Made by a program: the position numbers and the translations under genes
Shown here: positions 47,590-57,039 of the stretch, in pieces
How positions within the stretch are numbered: the stretch's first letter is position 1
Layout: each line of letters begins with the position of its first letter
The notes under the pieces: generated by a model
Database searches by the model: none
Told to the model about the DNA's origin: nothing
What the model saw: only the letters and a program-made list of their open reading frames with translations
NCBI RefSeq assembly: GCF_030817415.1
Contig: NZ_JAUSZI010000002.1
Coordinates: 8,494,001 to 8,558,000, forward strand
Reading direction: 5' to 3'
DNA: 64,000 nucleotides
DNA from: Streptomyces umbrinus
Lineage (GTDB): Bacteria > Actinomycetota > Actinomycetes > Streptomycetales > Streptomycetaceae

Positions 47590-47825
47590 CCAGCCCCGAC
47601 CAGCCCGGGCCGGGCCCTCATCGGCACCGACCGGAACGCCATGCTCCAGCACCCCGGATCACCGACCAGGAACAGCTCGTGACAACGATCACTCCCGACC
47701 CCGGGAACCGCGGCACGCCGCACACTCCGCCACGCCCCTCGCTTCGCTCCGGCGGGGGTGTGCCCGGTACGCTCACCGCCGTGCCACACGCTGATCAGTC
47801 CCAAACCACCCAGAAGGGCGTTCCT

Positions 47826-49367
47826 GTGACATATCCGGGGCCGCCGCGACCGGTTCAGAACTCCGCCACACCCCTCGCGGAGCTCGTGGCGGTAGTCGCC
47901 GATCAGATGGCGGCTCCGGCGCCGCAGGGCGCGCAGGGCGCCGTCGAGGTCACGGGCATCACCCATGACTCCCGGGCCGTGCGCCCCGGCGACCTCTACG
48001 CCGCGCTGCCGGGCGCCCGGATGCACGGCGCCGACTTCGTGACGCAGGCGGCCGGCCTCGGTGCCGTCGCCGTGCTGACCGACCCGACGGGTGCCGAGCG
48101 CGCGGCGGCCACCGGTCTGCCGGTCCTCGTCGTCGACGACCCGCGCGGGCAGATGGGCGAGCTGGCCGCCTCCATCTACGGTCACCCCGGCCGCGACCTG
48201 CTCCAGATCGGCATCACCGGCACGTCCGGCAAGACCACGACGGCGTACCTCGTCGAGGGCGGTCTGAAGACGGTCCGCAGCACCGGGCTCATCGGCACCG
48301 TGGAGATGCGCATCGGCGACGAGCGCATCAAGTCGGAGCGCACGACCCCCGAAGCGACCGATCTCCAGGCGCTGTTCGCCGTCATGCGCGAGCGCGGCGT
48401 CGACGCGGTCGCCATGGAGGTCTCCAGCCACGCGCTGGTCCTCGGCCGGGTCGACGGCTGTGTCTTCGACATCGCGGTCTTCAACAACCTCAGCCCGGAA
48501 CACATGGAGTTCCACTCCGACATGGAGGACTACTTCCGGGCCAAGGCACAGCTGTTCACGCCGGAACGCAGCAGGCTCGGCGTGGTCAACCTCGACGACG
48601 AGTACGGTCGCAGGCTCGCCAAGGAGGCCACGGTGCCCGTGGTGACGTTCTCCGCGGAGGGCCACCCGGACGCCGACTGGCGGGCCGAGGAGGTCCAGGT
48701 CGGCCCGATGGACTCGGTGTTCGTCGCGGTCGGCCCCAAGGGCGAGCGCATCACCGCCAAGTCGCCGCTCGCGGGCCCCTTCAACGTCGCCAACACGCTC
48801 GCGGCGATCGTCTCCCTCGCCGTCGCCGGGCTCGACCCGCAGACCGCCGCGGACGGCATCGCCGCCGTACCGGGCGTGCCGGGCCGGCTGGAGCGCGTGG
48901 ACGCAGGACAGCCGTACCTCGCGGTCGTCGACTACGCGCACAAGACGGACGCCGTGGAGTCCGTGCTGCGGGCCCTGCGCAAGGTCACCGAGGGCCGGCT
49001 GCACATCGTCCTCGGCTGCGGCGGGGACCGGGACAAGACCAAGCGGATGCCCATGGGCGCCGCCGCGGCCCGGCTCGCCGACACCGCCGTACTGACATCG
49101 GACAACCCCCGCTCCGAGGACCCCCTCGCGATCCTCGCCACGATGCTCGCGGGTGCCGCCGAGGTACCGGCGTACGAGCGCGGAGAGGTCCAGGTCTTCG
49201 AGGACCGGGCCGCCGCGATCGCCGCGGCCGTCGCCCGCGCACAGCCGGGCGACACGGTGCTGGTCGCGGGCAAGGGTCATGAGCAGGGCCAGGACATCGC
49301 CGGAGTGGTCCGTCCCTTCGACGACCGCCAGGTGCTTCGCGAAGCTATCCAGAAGACCCAGGGATGA
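47826..49367 (+). CDS. murE: UDP-MurNAc-tripeptide synthetase
   Basis: A 513-residue ATP-dependent ligase that adds diaminopimelate to UDP-MurNAc-Ala-Glu in the cytoplasm. Mur-ligase motifs: the N-terminal ITHDSRAVRPGDLYAALPG, P-loop GITGTSGKTTTAYLV near 140, the central EVSSHALVLGRV, and the C-terminal TSDNPRSEDP, in which the DNPR sequence binds meso-diaminopimelate (streptomycete walls contain LL-DAP). The start is taken as GTG 47826 after GAAGGGC; GTG 47679 (with AGGAA upstream) is in frame and would add 49 residues. Confidence 0.93.
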   Translation: MTYPGPPRPVQNSATPLAELVAVVADQMAAPAPQGAQGAVEVTGITHDSRAVRPGDLYAALPGARMHGADFVTQAAGLGAVAVLTDPTGAERAAATGLPVLVVDDPRGQMGELAASIYGHPGRDLLQIGITGTSGKTTTAYLVEGGLKTVRSTGLIGTVEMRIGDERIKSERTTPEATDLQALFAVMRERGVDAVAMEVSSHALVLGRVDGCVFDIAVFNNLSPEHMEFHSDMEDYFRAKAQLFTPERSRLGVVNLDDEYGRRLAKEATVPVVTFSAEGHPDADWRAEEVQVGPMDSVFVAVGPKGERITAKSPLAGPFNVANTLAAIVSLAVAGLDPQTAADGIAAVPGVPGRLERVDAGQPYLAVVDYAHKTDAVESVLRALRKVTEGRLHIVLGCGGDRDKTKRMPMGAAAARLADTAVLTSDNPRSEDPLAILATMLAGAAEVPAYERGEVQVFEDRAAAIAAAVARAQPGDTVLVAGKGHEQGQDIAGVVRPFDDRQVLREAIQKTQG

Positions 49368-49371
49368 ACTT

Positions 49372-50784
49372 GTGATCGCCCTCTCTCTCGCCGAGATCGC
49401 CTCAGTCGTCGGCGGGCAGACACACGACATACCGGATCCGTCGGTCCAGGTCACCGGACGGGTCGTCAGAGACTCCCGTGAGGTGGAGCCAGGCAGCCTC
49501 TTCGTCGCCTTCGTGGGCGAGCGCGTGGACGGCCACGACTTCGCGGCGAGCGTCGTCGAGGCGGGCGCGGCGGCCGTGCTGGCGTCACGGCCCGTCGGCG
49601 TGCCCGCGATCGTCGTGGACGACGTCCAGACGGCCCTGGGCGCCCTCGCACGCCATGTCGTCGAACGGCTCGGCGCGACCCTCGTGGCCCTCACCGGCTC
49701 CGCGGGCAAGACCAGCACCAAGGACCTGATCGCCCAGGTGCTGCAGCGCAAGGCGCCGACGGTCTTCACGCCGGGCTCGCTCAACAACGAGATCGGGCTG
49801 CCGCTCACGGCCCTCAGCGCCACCGAGGAGACCCGGTTCCTGGTCCTGGAGATGGGGGCCCGCGGCATCGGCCACATCCGGTACCTCACGGATCTGACGC
49901 CCCCTAAGGTCGGCCTCGTCCTGAACGTCGGCACCGCCCACATCGGCGAGTTCGGCGGCCGCGAACAAATCGCCCAGGCCAAGGGCGAGTTGGTGGAGGG
50001 CCTGCCCCCGGCGGACGCGGGCGGCGTCGCGATCCTGAACGCCGACGATCCCCTCGTACGAGCCATGGCCTCGCGGACGAAAGCACGCGTGATCCTCTTC
50101 GGAGAGTCCGGCGAAGCGGACGTACGGGCCGAGAACGTGACGCTCATGGAGAGCGGACAGCCCGCGTTCAGCCTTCACACACCCTCCGGGTGCAGCGACG
50201 TGACCATGCGCCTGTACGGTGAGCACCACGTGTCGAACGCGCTCGCCGCGGCCGCCGTCGCCCATGAGCTGGGCATGTCCGCAGACGAGATCGCCACCGC
50301 GCTCTCCGAGGCGGGCTCCCTCTCCCGCTGGCGCATGGAGGTCACCGAGCGCCTGGACGGCGTGACGGTCGTCAACGACGCCTACAACGCGAACCCCGAG
50401 TCCATGCGAGCCGCCCTGCGCGCGCTCGCGGCCATGGGCAAGGGGCGGCGGACCTGGGCGGTGCTCGGTCAGATGGCCGAGCTCGGGGACGAGGCGCTCG
50501 CCGAGCACGACGCGGTCGGACGGCTCGCCGTCCGGCTCAATGTCGGCAAGCTCGTCGCGGTCGGGGGCAGGGAAGCGTCCTGGCTGCAACTGGGCGCATA
50601 TAACGAGGGTTCGTGGGGTGAGGAGTCGGTGCACGTGTCCGACACACAGGCGGCGATCGACCTGTTGCGCAGTCAACTGCGCCCGGGAGACGTCGTACTC
50701 GTGAAGGCGTCCCGTTCGGTCGGCCTGGAGCGGGTCGCAGAGGCGCTGGTCGAGGGCACCGAGGGTGAGGTTGCCGTCCGATGA
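49372..50784 (+). CDS. murF: UDP-MurNAc-tripeptide-D-Ala-D-Ala ligase
   Basis: A 470-residue ligase completing the pentapeptide precursor. P-loop [14 protein letters not shown] is near residue 108, NEIGLPLT near 140, and [17 protein letters not shown] near 330. The start GTG 49372 lies 4 nt after the murE stop with AGGGA upstream. Its stop overlaps mraY (ATGA). Confidence 0.94.
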   Translation: MIALSLAEIASVVGGQTHDIPDPSVQVTGRVVRDSREVEPGSLFVAFVGERVDGHDFAASVVEAGAAAVLASRPVGVPAIVVDDVQTALGALARHVVERLGATLVALTGSAGKTSTKDLIAQVLQRKAPTVFTPGSLNNEIGLPLTALSATEETRFLVLEMGARGIGHIRYLTDLTPPKVGLVLNVGTAHIGEFGGREQIAQAKGELVEGLPPADAGGVAILNADDPLVRAMASRTKARVILFGESGEADVRAENVTLMESGQPAFSLHTPSGCSDVTMRLYGEHHVSNALAAAAVAHELGMSADEIATALSEAGSLSRWRMEVTERLDGVTVVNDAYNANPESMRAALRALAAMGKGRRTWAVLGQMAELGDEALAEHDAVGRLAVRLNVGKLVAVGGREASWLQLGAYNEGSWGEESVHVSDTQAAIDLLRSQLRPGDVVLVKASRSVGLERVAEALVEGTEGEVAVR

Positions 50785-51851
50785 ATCAGATCCTCTTCGC
50801 GGGAGTCATCGGCCTCTTCCTGACTCTCGTGGGCACTCCCATGCTGATCAAGCTGCTGGCCCGCAAGGGCTACGGCCAGTACATCCGCGACGACGGCCCG
50901 CGCGAGCACCACGCCAAGCGCGGTACGCCGACCATGGGTGGCATCGCCTTCATCCTGGCCACGCTCCTGGCGTACTTCCTCAGCAAGGTGATCACCGGCC
51001 AGCCGCCGAGATTCTCCGGAGTGCTGGTGCTCGGCCTGATGACGGGCATGGGCCTGGTCGGCTTCCTCGACGACTACATCAAGATCGTCAAGCGCCGGTC
51101 GCTCGGTCTGCGGGCCAAGGCGAAGATGGCCGGCCAGCTGATCGTCGGTGTCTCCTTCGCGGTGCTCTCGCTGCAGTTCCCGGACAACCTCAACAACACC
51201 CCGGCCTCCACCAAGCTCTCCTTCGTGCAGGACTTCGGCTGGTCCATCGGCCCGGTGCTGTTCGTGGTCTGGGCGCTGTTCATGATCCTCGCGATGTCGA
51301 ACGGCGTGAACCTCACCGACGGCCTGGACGGCCTCGCCACCGGTGCCTCCGTGATGGTCTTCGGCGCGTACACCTTCATCGGTGTCTGGCAGTTCCAGGA
51401 GTCCTGCGCCAACGCGCAGACCCTCACCAACCCGGCCGCCTGTTACGAGGTACGGGATCCGCTCGACCTCGCCGTCGTCGCCGCGGCCCTGATGGGCGCC
51501 TGCTTCGGCTTCCTGTGGTGGAACACCTCGCCCGCCAAGATCTTCATGGGTGACACCGGTTCGCTGGCCCTCGGCGGCGCGCTCGCCGGCCTCGCGATCT
51601 GCTCCCGCACCGAGCTGCTCGTCGCGCTGCTCGGCGGTCTCTTCGTCCTGATCACCATGTCGGTCGTCATCCAGGTCGGCTCGTTCCGCCTCACCGGCAA
51701 GCGCGTCTTCCGAATGGCACCACTCCAGCACCACTTCGAACTCAAGGGGTGGTCCGAGGTCCTTGTGGTGGTCCGCTTCTGGATCATCCAGGGCATGTGC
51801 GTGATCGTCGGACTCGGCCTCTTCTACGCGGGATGGGCAGCCCAGAAGTGA
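50781..51851 (+). CDS. mraY: Phospho-MurNAc-pentapeptide transferase
   Basis: A 356-residue membrane enzyme with about ten helices that transfers phospho-MurNAc-pentapeptide to undecaprenyl phosphate, giving lipid I. The catalytic motifs are GFLDDYIK near 95, [13 protein letters not shown] near 175 and the polar loop [15 protein letters not shown] near 315. The start overlaps the murF stop by 4 nt. Confidence 0.95.
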   Translation: MNQILFAGVIGLFLTLVGTPMLIKLLARKGYGQYIRDDGPREHHAKRGTPTMGGIAFILATLLAYFLSKVITGQPPRFSGVLVLGLMTGMGLVGFLDDYIKIVKRRSLGLRAKAKMAGQLIVGVSFAVLSLQFPDNLNNTPASTKLSFVQDFGWSIGPVLFVVWALFMILAMSNGVNLTDGLDGLATGASVMVFGAYTFIGVWQFQESCANAQTLTNPAACYEVRDPLDLAVVAAALMGACFGFLWWNTSPAKIFMGDTGSLALGGALAGLAICSRTELLVALLGGLFVLITMSVVIQVGSFRLTGKRVFRMAPLQHHFELKGWSEVLVVVRFWIIQGMCVIVGLGLFYAGWAAQK

Positions 51852-53272
51852 CGACCGCCCTCGACTGGCAGAGCATGAACATCACCGTCGCCGGTCTCGG
51901 CGTGAGCGGCATCAGCGCCGCCCGCGCCCTGGCCGGCCTCGGCGCGTCGGTCACGGTCGTCGACGGGGGCTCCTCGGAGGCCCACCGCGAGCGGGCCGCC
52001 TCCCTTGAGGGGGAAGGGATTTCGGTACGTCTCGCGGACGCCGAGACGCTTCCCGAGGGCACCGACCTCGTGGTCACGTCGCCGGGCTGGAAGCCGACCA
52101 GCCCCCTCTTCCAGGCCGCCGCCGAGGCGGGCGTGGACGTCGTCGGCGACGTGGAGATCGCCTGGCGCCTGCGGGGCCCAGACGCCGCCCCCTGGCTCGC
52201 CATCACGGGCACCAACGGCAAGACCACCACGACCCGGATGCTCGCCTCGATCCTGGCCGCCGCGGGCCTTCGTACGGCCGCCGTGGGCAACATCGGCACC
52301 CCGATCGTCGACGTGGTCCAGGAAGGCGACGACGCCTACGACGTACTGGCCGTCGAGCTGTCCAGCTACCAGCTCCACTGGGCGCCCTCGCTGCGCGCCC
52401 ACTCCGCCGCCGTCCTGAACCTCGCCCCGGACCACCTCGACTGGCACGGCTCCATGGAGGCGTACGCCGCCGACAAGGGGCGTATCTACGAGGGCAATCG
52501 GGTCGCCTGCGTCTACAACACGGCCGACAAGGCGACCGAGGACCTGGTGCGCGGGGCGGACGTCGAGGAGGGCTGCCGGGCGGTCGGCTTCACCCTCGGC
52601 ACCCCGGGCCCGTCCCAACTCGGCGTCGTGGAGGGCATCCTGGTCGACCGCGCCTTCGTCGAGGACCGGCACAAGCAGGCCCAGGAACTCGCCGAGGTCG
52701 CGGACGTCAGCCCGCCCGCCCCGCACAACATCGCCAACGCCCTTGCGGCGGCGGCCCTGGCCCGCGCCTTCGGAGTGCCCGCCGCGGCCGTACGGGACGG
52801 GCTGCGGGCCTTCAAGCCCGACGCCCACCGCATCCAGCACGTGGCCGACGTGGACCGGGTCGCCTACATCGACGACTCCAAGGCCACCAACACGCATGCG
52901 GCGGAAGCCTCTTTGGCGGCGTACGAGTCGATCGTGTGGATCGCCGGCGGGCTCGCCAAGGGCGCGACCTTCGACGAGCTGGTCGCCAAGTCGGCAAAGC
53001 GACTGCGGGGCGTCGTCCTGTTCGGCGCCGACCGGGCCCTCATCCGTGAAGCGCTCGCGCGACACGCGCCGGAAGTACCCGTGGTCGACCTCGACCGGAC
53101 AGACACTGGGGCGATGCTCGCGGCGGTCCGTGAGGCCGCACGGCTCTCCGAGCCGGGAGACACTGTCCTACTGGCGCCGGCCTGTGCGTCCATGGACATG
53201 TTCACCAACTACAACAAGCGCGGCGACGCTTTCGCGGAGGCGGTTCGCGAACTCGGCGCCGTCGACGGCTGA
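51833..53272 (+). CDS. murD: UDP-MurNAc-L-Ala:D-Glu ligase
   Basis: A 479-residue Mur ligase adding D-glutamate. The N-terminal nucleotide-binding [15 protein letters not shown] is near 20, P-loop [14 protein letters not shown] near 123, and [17 protein letters not shown] near 345. The start ATG 51833 lies within the end of mraY (19-nt overlap); GTG 51848, overlapping the mraY stop, is an alternative. Confidence 0.94.
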   Translation: MGSPEVTTALDWQSMNITVAGLGVSGISAARALAGLGASVTVVDGGSSEAHRERAASLEGEGISVRLADAETLPEGTDLVVTSPGWKPTSPLFQAAAEAGVDVVGDVEIAWRLRGPDAAPWLAITGTNGKTTTTRMLASILAAAGLRTAAVGNIGTPIVDVVQEGDDAYDVLAVELSSYQLHWAPSLRAHSAAVLNLAPDHLDWHGSMEAYAADKGRIYEGNRVACVYNTADKATEDLVRGADVEEGCRAVGFTLGTPGPSQLGVVEGILVDRAFVEDRHKQAQELAEVADVSPPAPHNIANALAAAALARAFGVPAAAVRDGLRAFKPDAHRIQHVADVDRVAYIDDSKATNTHAAEASLAAYESIVWIAGGLAKGATFDELVAKSAKRLRGVVLFGADRALIREALARHAPEVPVVDLDRTDTGAMLAAVREAARLSEPGDTVLLAPACASMDMFTNYNKRGDAFAEAVRELGAVDG

Positions 53273-53320
53273 CCCGGGTCCGCCTCGCCCGGCGGCGCCG
53301 GGCACACCTGGGAGGGACGC

Positions 53321-53497
53321 GTGACACGGATCCGGCTGGGGCTTCGTCGGTGGCTTTCTGCCGGTGGCACGGCACTGTGCCGGCCCGTCCCGCCCCCAGG
53401 GCCCGAACGGTCCGGGGAGATTTCGGGCGTACGGCCCGGGGAGATCACCGGCGGGGCGCCCTCCCACGGCATGGCAGGTGCCGCCGATGTCCAGTAG
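53321..53497 (+). CDS. 58-codon ORF in the murD-ftsW gap, overlapping ftsW
   Basis: GTG 53321 is preceded by GGGAGGG (53310-53316). The ORF (begins MTRIRLGLRRWLSAGG, amphipathic and basic at its start) ends with TAG at 53495-53497, eleven bases into ftsW. It lies in a different frame from ftsW. The sequence at the start contains GACAC (53323-53327), the core bound by WhiA, which is known to control ftsW in Streptomyces. GC at third positions is about 76%, lower than in neighbouring genes. It could be a coupling or regulatory ORF or a fortuitous frame. Confidence 0.38.
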   Translation: MTRIRLGLRRWLSAGGTALCRPVPPPGPERSGEISGVRPGEITGGAPSHGMAGAADVQ

Positions 53498-54851
53498 CCG
53501 TACGGGGCGTCCTCCCGTCCAGCGCGCCCCCCGCCGGCCCGCCGGCCCCCGCCCCCCTCGCGACAACCCCGTAGGACGCCTCTACACGCGCGTACGCCGT
53601 GCCTGGGACCGGCCGCTGACCGCCTACTACCTGATCCTCGGCGGCAGCCTCCTGATCACCGTCCTCGGACTGGTGATGGTGTACTCCGCCTCGCAGATCA
53701 CCGCGCTCCAGCTTTCGCTGCCCGGGTCGTACTTCTTCCGCAAGCAGTTCCTCGCCGCCGTGCTCGGCGGTCTGCTGCTGCTCGCCGCCTCGCGGATGCC
53801 GTCCAAGCTGCACCGGGCGCTGGCCTACCCGATGCTGCTCGGCTCCGTCTTCCTGATGATCCTCGTCCAGGTGCCGGGGATAGGAGTCGCGGTCAACGGC
53901 AACCAGAACTGGATCTCGGTCGGCGGCCCCTTCCAGCTCCAGCCCAGCGAGTTCGGCAAGCTCGCCCTCGTCCTGTGGGGAGCCGACCTGCTCGCCCGCA
54001 AACAGGACAAGCGGCTGCTGACGCAGTGGAAGCACATGCTGGTGCCGCTCGTTCCGGTGGCCTTCATGCTGCTCGGGCTGATCATGCTCGGCGGCGACAT
54101 GGGTACGGCGATCATCCTCACCGCGATCCTGTTCGGGCTGCTGTGGCTCGCGGGGGCGCCCACACGGCTCTTCGGGGGCGTGCTCGCGGTCGCCCTGACC
54201 ATCGGCTTCATCCTCATCAAGACCAGCCCGAACCGCATGGCCCGCCTCTCCTGCCTGGGAGCCACCGAACCCCAGTCGGGCCCCGTCGACTGCTGGCAGG
54301 CCGTGCACGGCATCTACGCCCTCGCCTCCGGCGGGCTGTTCGGCTCCGGCCTCGGCGCCAGTGTGGAGAAATGGGGGCAACTGCCCGAAGCCCACACCGA
54401 CTTCATCTTCGCCATCACCGGTGAGGAACTGGGCCTCGCGGGGACGCTGTCGGTACTCGCACTCTTCGCGGCTCTAGGCTATGCGGGTATCCGCGTGGCC
54501 GGACGCACGGAGGACCCCTTCGTGAGGTATGCCGCGGGAGGCGTGACCACCTGGATCACGGCCCAGGCCGTGATCAACATCGGTGCGGTGCTCGGGCTGC
54601 TGCCGATCGCCGGCGTCCCTCTCCCGCTGTTCTCCTACGGGGGATCCGCCCTGCTTCCGACCATGTTCGCCATCGGGCTCCTGATCGCCTTCGCGCGGGA
54701 GGATCCCGCTGCGCGGGCGGCGCTTGCGATGCGGCAACCCCGCTTTGGCAGAAAGCGGGCTGCGGTGAGAGGCTCCGCAGGGGCCGCGGGGCCTCGGAGA
54801 TGGAACACGATGCGACGGCGCGCCGCGGCGCGTTCGTCCGGAGAGCGGTGA
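53487..54851 (+). CDS. ftsW: Septal peptidoglycan polymerase FtsW
   Basis: A 454-residue SEDS protein with about ten membrane helices that polymerises lipid II at the septum together with FtsI. Motifs include VMVYSASQ near 65, the catalytic-region GGPFQLQPSEFGKLALVL near 150, GDMGTA near 205 and TDFIFAITGEELG near 307. The start ATG 53487 follows GCAGGTG; the frame is open further upstream, but similarity begins near here. Confidence 0.93.
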   Translation: MSSSRTGRPPVQRAPRRPAGPRPPRDNPVGRLYTRVRRAWDRPLTAYYLILGGSLLITVLGLVMVYSASQITALQLSLPGSYFFRKQFLAAVLGGLLLLAASRMPSKLHRALAYPMLLGSVFLMILVQVPGIGVAVNGNQNWISVGGPFQLQPSEFGKLALVLWGADLLARKQDKRLLTQWKHMLVPLVPVAFMLLGLIMLGGDMGTAIILTAILFGLLWLAGAPTRLFGGVLAVALTIGFILIKTSPNRMARLSCLGATEPQSGPVDCWQAVHGIYALASGGLFGSGLGASVEKWGQLPEAHTDFIFAITGEELGLAGTLSVLALFAALGYAGIRVAGRTEDPFVRYAAGGVTTWITAQAVINIGAVLGLLPIAGVPLPLFSYGGSALLPTMFAIGLLIAFAREDPAARAALAMRQPRFGRKRAAVRGSAGAAGPRRWNTMRRRAAARSSGER

Positions 54852-54857
54852 ATTTCG

Positions 54858-55946
54858 GTGCATGTCGTACTCGCCGGTGGGGGGACCGCCGGCCACATCG
54901 AGCCCGCGCTCGCCCTCGCGGACGCCCTGCGCAGGCAGGACCCGACCGTGGGTATCACGGCCCTGGGCACGGAGCGCGGACTCGAGACCCGACTCGTACC
55001 AGAGCGAGGCTATGAACTCGCGCTGATCCCCGCGGTGCCGCTGCCGCGCAAGCCCACCCCCGAGCTGATCACCGTCCCCGGACGGCTGCGTGGCACGATC
55101 AAGGCGGCCGAGCAGATCCTGGAACGCACCAAGGCCGACGCGGTCGTCGGCTTCGGCGGCTATGTCGCCCTGCCCGCCTACCTCGCGGCCAAGCGCCTCG
55201 GCGTCCCGATCGTCATCCACGAGGCCAACGCCCGCCCGGGCCTGGCCAACAAGATCGGCTCGCGGTACGCGGCCCAGGTCGCCGTCTCCACCCCCGACAG
55301 CAAGCTCCGTGGCGCCCGTTACATCGGCATCCCGCTGCGCCGCTCGATCGCCACACTCGACCGGGCCGCCGTACGCCCGCAGGCACGCGCCGCGTTCGGG
55401 CTCGACCCCGCCCTGCCGACCCTGCTGGTCTCCGGCGGCTCGCAGGGCGCCCGCCGCCTCAACGAGGTGGTCCAGCAGGCCGCCCCGTACCTCCAGCAGG
55501 CCGGGATCCAGATCCTGCACGCGGTCGGCCCGAAGAACGAACTGCCGCAGGTCCACCAGATGCCGGGGATGCCCCCGTACATCCCGGTACCGTACGTGGA
55601 CCGGATGGACCTCGCGTACGCCGCGGCCGACATGATGCTCTGCCGCGCGGGCGCGATGACCGTCGCCGAACTCTCCGCCGTCGGGCTCCCCGCCGTCTAT
55701 GTCCCGCTGCCCATCGGCAACGGCGAACAGCGGCTCAACGCCCAGCCGGTGGTCAAGGCCGGCGGCGGACTGCTGATCGACGACGCGGAACTGACGCCGC
55801 AGTGGGTGCAGAGCAACGTCCTGCCCGTGCTCGCCGATCCGCACCGGCTGTTCGAGATGTCCCGCGCCGCCTCCGAGTTCGGCCGCCGGGACGCCGACGA
55901 CCTGCTCGTCGGGATGGTGTACGAGGCGATCGCGTCACGCCGTTAG
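54858..55946 (+). CDS. murG: Lipid II synthase (UDP-GlcNAc transferase)
   Basis: A 362-residue peripheral membrane GT-B glycosyltransferase converting lipid I to lipid II. The N-terminal glycine loop [12 protein letters not shown] is near residue 7, the second loop [13 protein letters not shown] near 195 and [21 protein letters not shown] near 262. The start GTG 54858 lies 6 nt after ftsW with GGAGAG upstream. Confidence 0.95.
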   Translation: MHVVLAGGGTAGHIEPALALADALRRQDPTVGITALGTERGLETRLVPERGYELALIPAVPLPRKPTPELITVPGRLRGTIKAAEQILERTKADAVVGFGGYVALPAYLAAKRLGVPIVIHEANARPGLANKIGSRYAAQVAVSTPDSKLRGARYIGIPLRRSIATLDRAAVRPQARAAFGLDPALPTLLVSGGSQGARRLNEVVQQAAPYLQQAGIQILHAVGPKNELPQVHQMPGMPPYIPVPYVDRMDLAYAAADMMLCRAGAMTVAELSAVGLPAVYVPLPIGNGEQRLNAQPVVKAGGGLLIDDAELTPQWVQSNVLPVLADPHRLFEMSRAASEFGRRDADDLLVGMVYEAIASRR

Positions 55947-55969
55947 CGCGTGGCAGAAGGCAGGGGAGC

Positions 55970-56764
55970 GTGGCCGGACCGACCACCGCCGAACGCGGCG
56001 AACGGCAAGCCCGACAGGATCCGGACTCCGGCCCGCCCCGGCCACCTCTTCTCAAGAGGCTCCCGAAGCCTCGTAGGCTCATCATTTTGGTTGTCTGTCT
56101 CGCGTTGCTCGCCGCGGGCTGTCTCTGGGTGCTCTACGGCTCGCAGTGGCTGCGCGTCGAGCGCGTATCGGCTTCGGGGACACGGGTTCTGACACCCGAT
56201 CAGGTCGTCGAGGCGGCCGATGTTCCGGTCGGATCGCCGTTGATTTCAGTCGACACCGATGTGATTGAGGCGAGACTGCGCCGGAAATTGCCCCGAATTG
56301 ACTCGGTTGACGTCGTCCGTTCCTGGCCCCATGGAATCGGGCTGAAAGTGATCGAACGCACTCCGGTTCTCGTTGCCGAAAAGGGCGGAAAGTTCATCGA
56401 AGTGGACGCCAAGGGAGTGCGATATGCCACCGTTTCGCGCGCCCCGAAGGGCGTTCCCGCACTGGAATTGACGGTCTCCCGGTCCGCGGGCCTGCGCCGC
56501 TTCGGGACCGACCGGCTGATGCGTGAGGCGGTACGCGTCGCGGGTTCCCTTCCGGCCGCGGTCGCGCGTGACACCCGGACCGTCAAGGTCCGTTCGTACG
56601 ACTCCATCTCGCTGGAGTTGAGCGGCAACCGGACCGTCCTGTGGGGAAGTGGCGAGAAGAGCGGCGTCAAGGCCCGTACGCTCAGCGCTCTCATGAAAGC
56701 CGCTCCAGAGGCCCGGCACTTCGATGTCAGCGTTCCCACCGCCCCTGCGTCATCGGGGAGTTGA
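55970..56764 (+). CDS. ftsQ: Cell division protein FtsQ
   Basis: A 264-residue bitopic protein: a basic cytoplasmic tail, one membrane helix at ~40-62, a POTRA domain (LRVERVSASGTRVLTPDQVV, residues ~70-135) and a beta domain. It nucleates the FtsQ-FtsL-DivIC complex. The start GTG 55970 follows AGGGGAG and is 23 nt after murG. Confidence 0.92.
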   Translation: MAGPTTAERGERQARQDPDSGPPRPPLLKRLPKPRRLIILVVCLALLAAGCLWVLYGSQWLRVERVSASGTRVLTPDQVVEAADVPVGSPLISVDTDVIEARLRRKLPRIDSVDVVRSWPHGIGLKVIERTPVLVAEKGGKFIEVDAKGVRYATVSRAPKGVPALELTVSRSAGLRRFGTDRLMREAVRVAGSLPAAVARDTRTVKVRSYDSISLELSGNRTVLWGSGEKSGVKARTLSALMKAAPEARHFDVSVPTAPASSGS

Positions 56765-56792
56765 CGCACATCCGCGCAGGCCAGCACCCTGG

Positions 56793-56822
56793 TTGGGCAG
56801 CGCTACGGCTGATCACATAGGG
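56793..56822 (+). promoter_or_regulatory. Upstream ftsZ promoter candidate
   Basis: TTGGGC (56793-56798), 17-18 bp, CATAGGG (56816-56822). It lies immediately after ftsQ in the 275-bp ftsZ leader. Streptomyces ftsZ is known to have several promoters, including one induced at sporulation. Confidence 0.5.
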
Positions 56823-56854
56823 TGAAAAGAAAAACGGGAGGTTCGGCGTGTTCG

Positions 56855-56884
56855 TTGAACGTGCGCCACTTGTCGACTTAGTGT
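56855..56884 (+). promoter_or_regulatory. Downstream ftsZ promoter candidate
   Basis: TTGAAC (56855-56860), 18 bp, TAGTGT (56879-56884). The start point would be near 56891. GACAC at 56910-56914, the core of WhiA sites, lies just downstream and fits developmental control of ftsZ. Confidence 0.55.
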
Positions 56885-56920
56885 CCTGTTCGGAAGAGTC
56901 CAAGGAACAGACACACTGGT

Positions 56921-56945
56921 AACCCTAAACTTCAGCGTTAGGGTT
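56921..56945 (+). promoter_or_regulatory. Inverted repeat in the ftsZ leader
   Basis: AACCCTAA (56921-56928) and TTAGGGTT (56938-56945) are perfect 8-bp arms around a 9-nt loop. The element lies about 95 bp before the ftsZ start and downstream of both promoter candidates, so it may be an operator or an RNA hairpin in the leader. Confidence 0.6.
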
Positions 56946-57039
56946 CGGGTCGGCGTTCGGACCGTCCCATTCGGCATCAGTCGTCGGATCGCGAACGTGC
57001 GAGGCGGCGACACGTAACTCGAGGCGAGAGGCCTTCGAC

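Noticed and set aside
45630..49367. A 1245-residue open frame suggesting an FtsI-MurE fusion protein
   Set aside because: After residue 446 the frame no longer matches FtsI, whose C-terminus continues intact in another frame. The long opening is a by-product of GC-rich shadow frames that happens to reach murE.
56921..56945. AACCCTAA/TTAGGGTT read as a telomere-like repeat
   Set aside because: A single inverted copy in a bacterial core-gene leader. Streptomyces telomeres are different palindromic sequences at chromosome ends.
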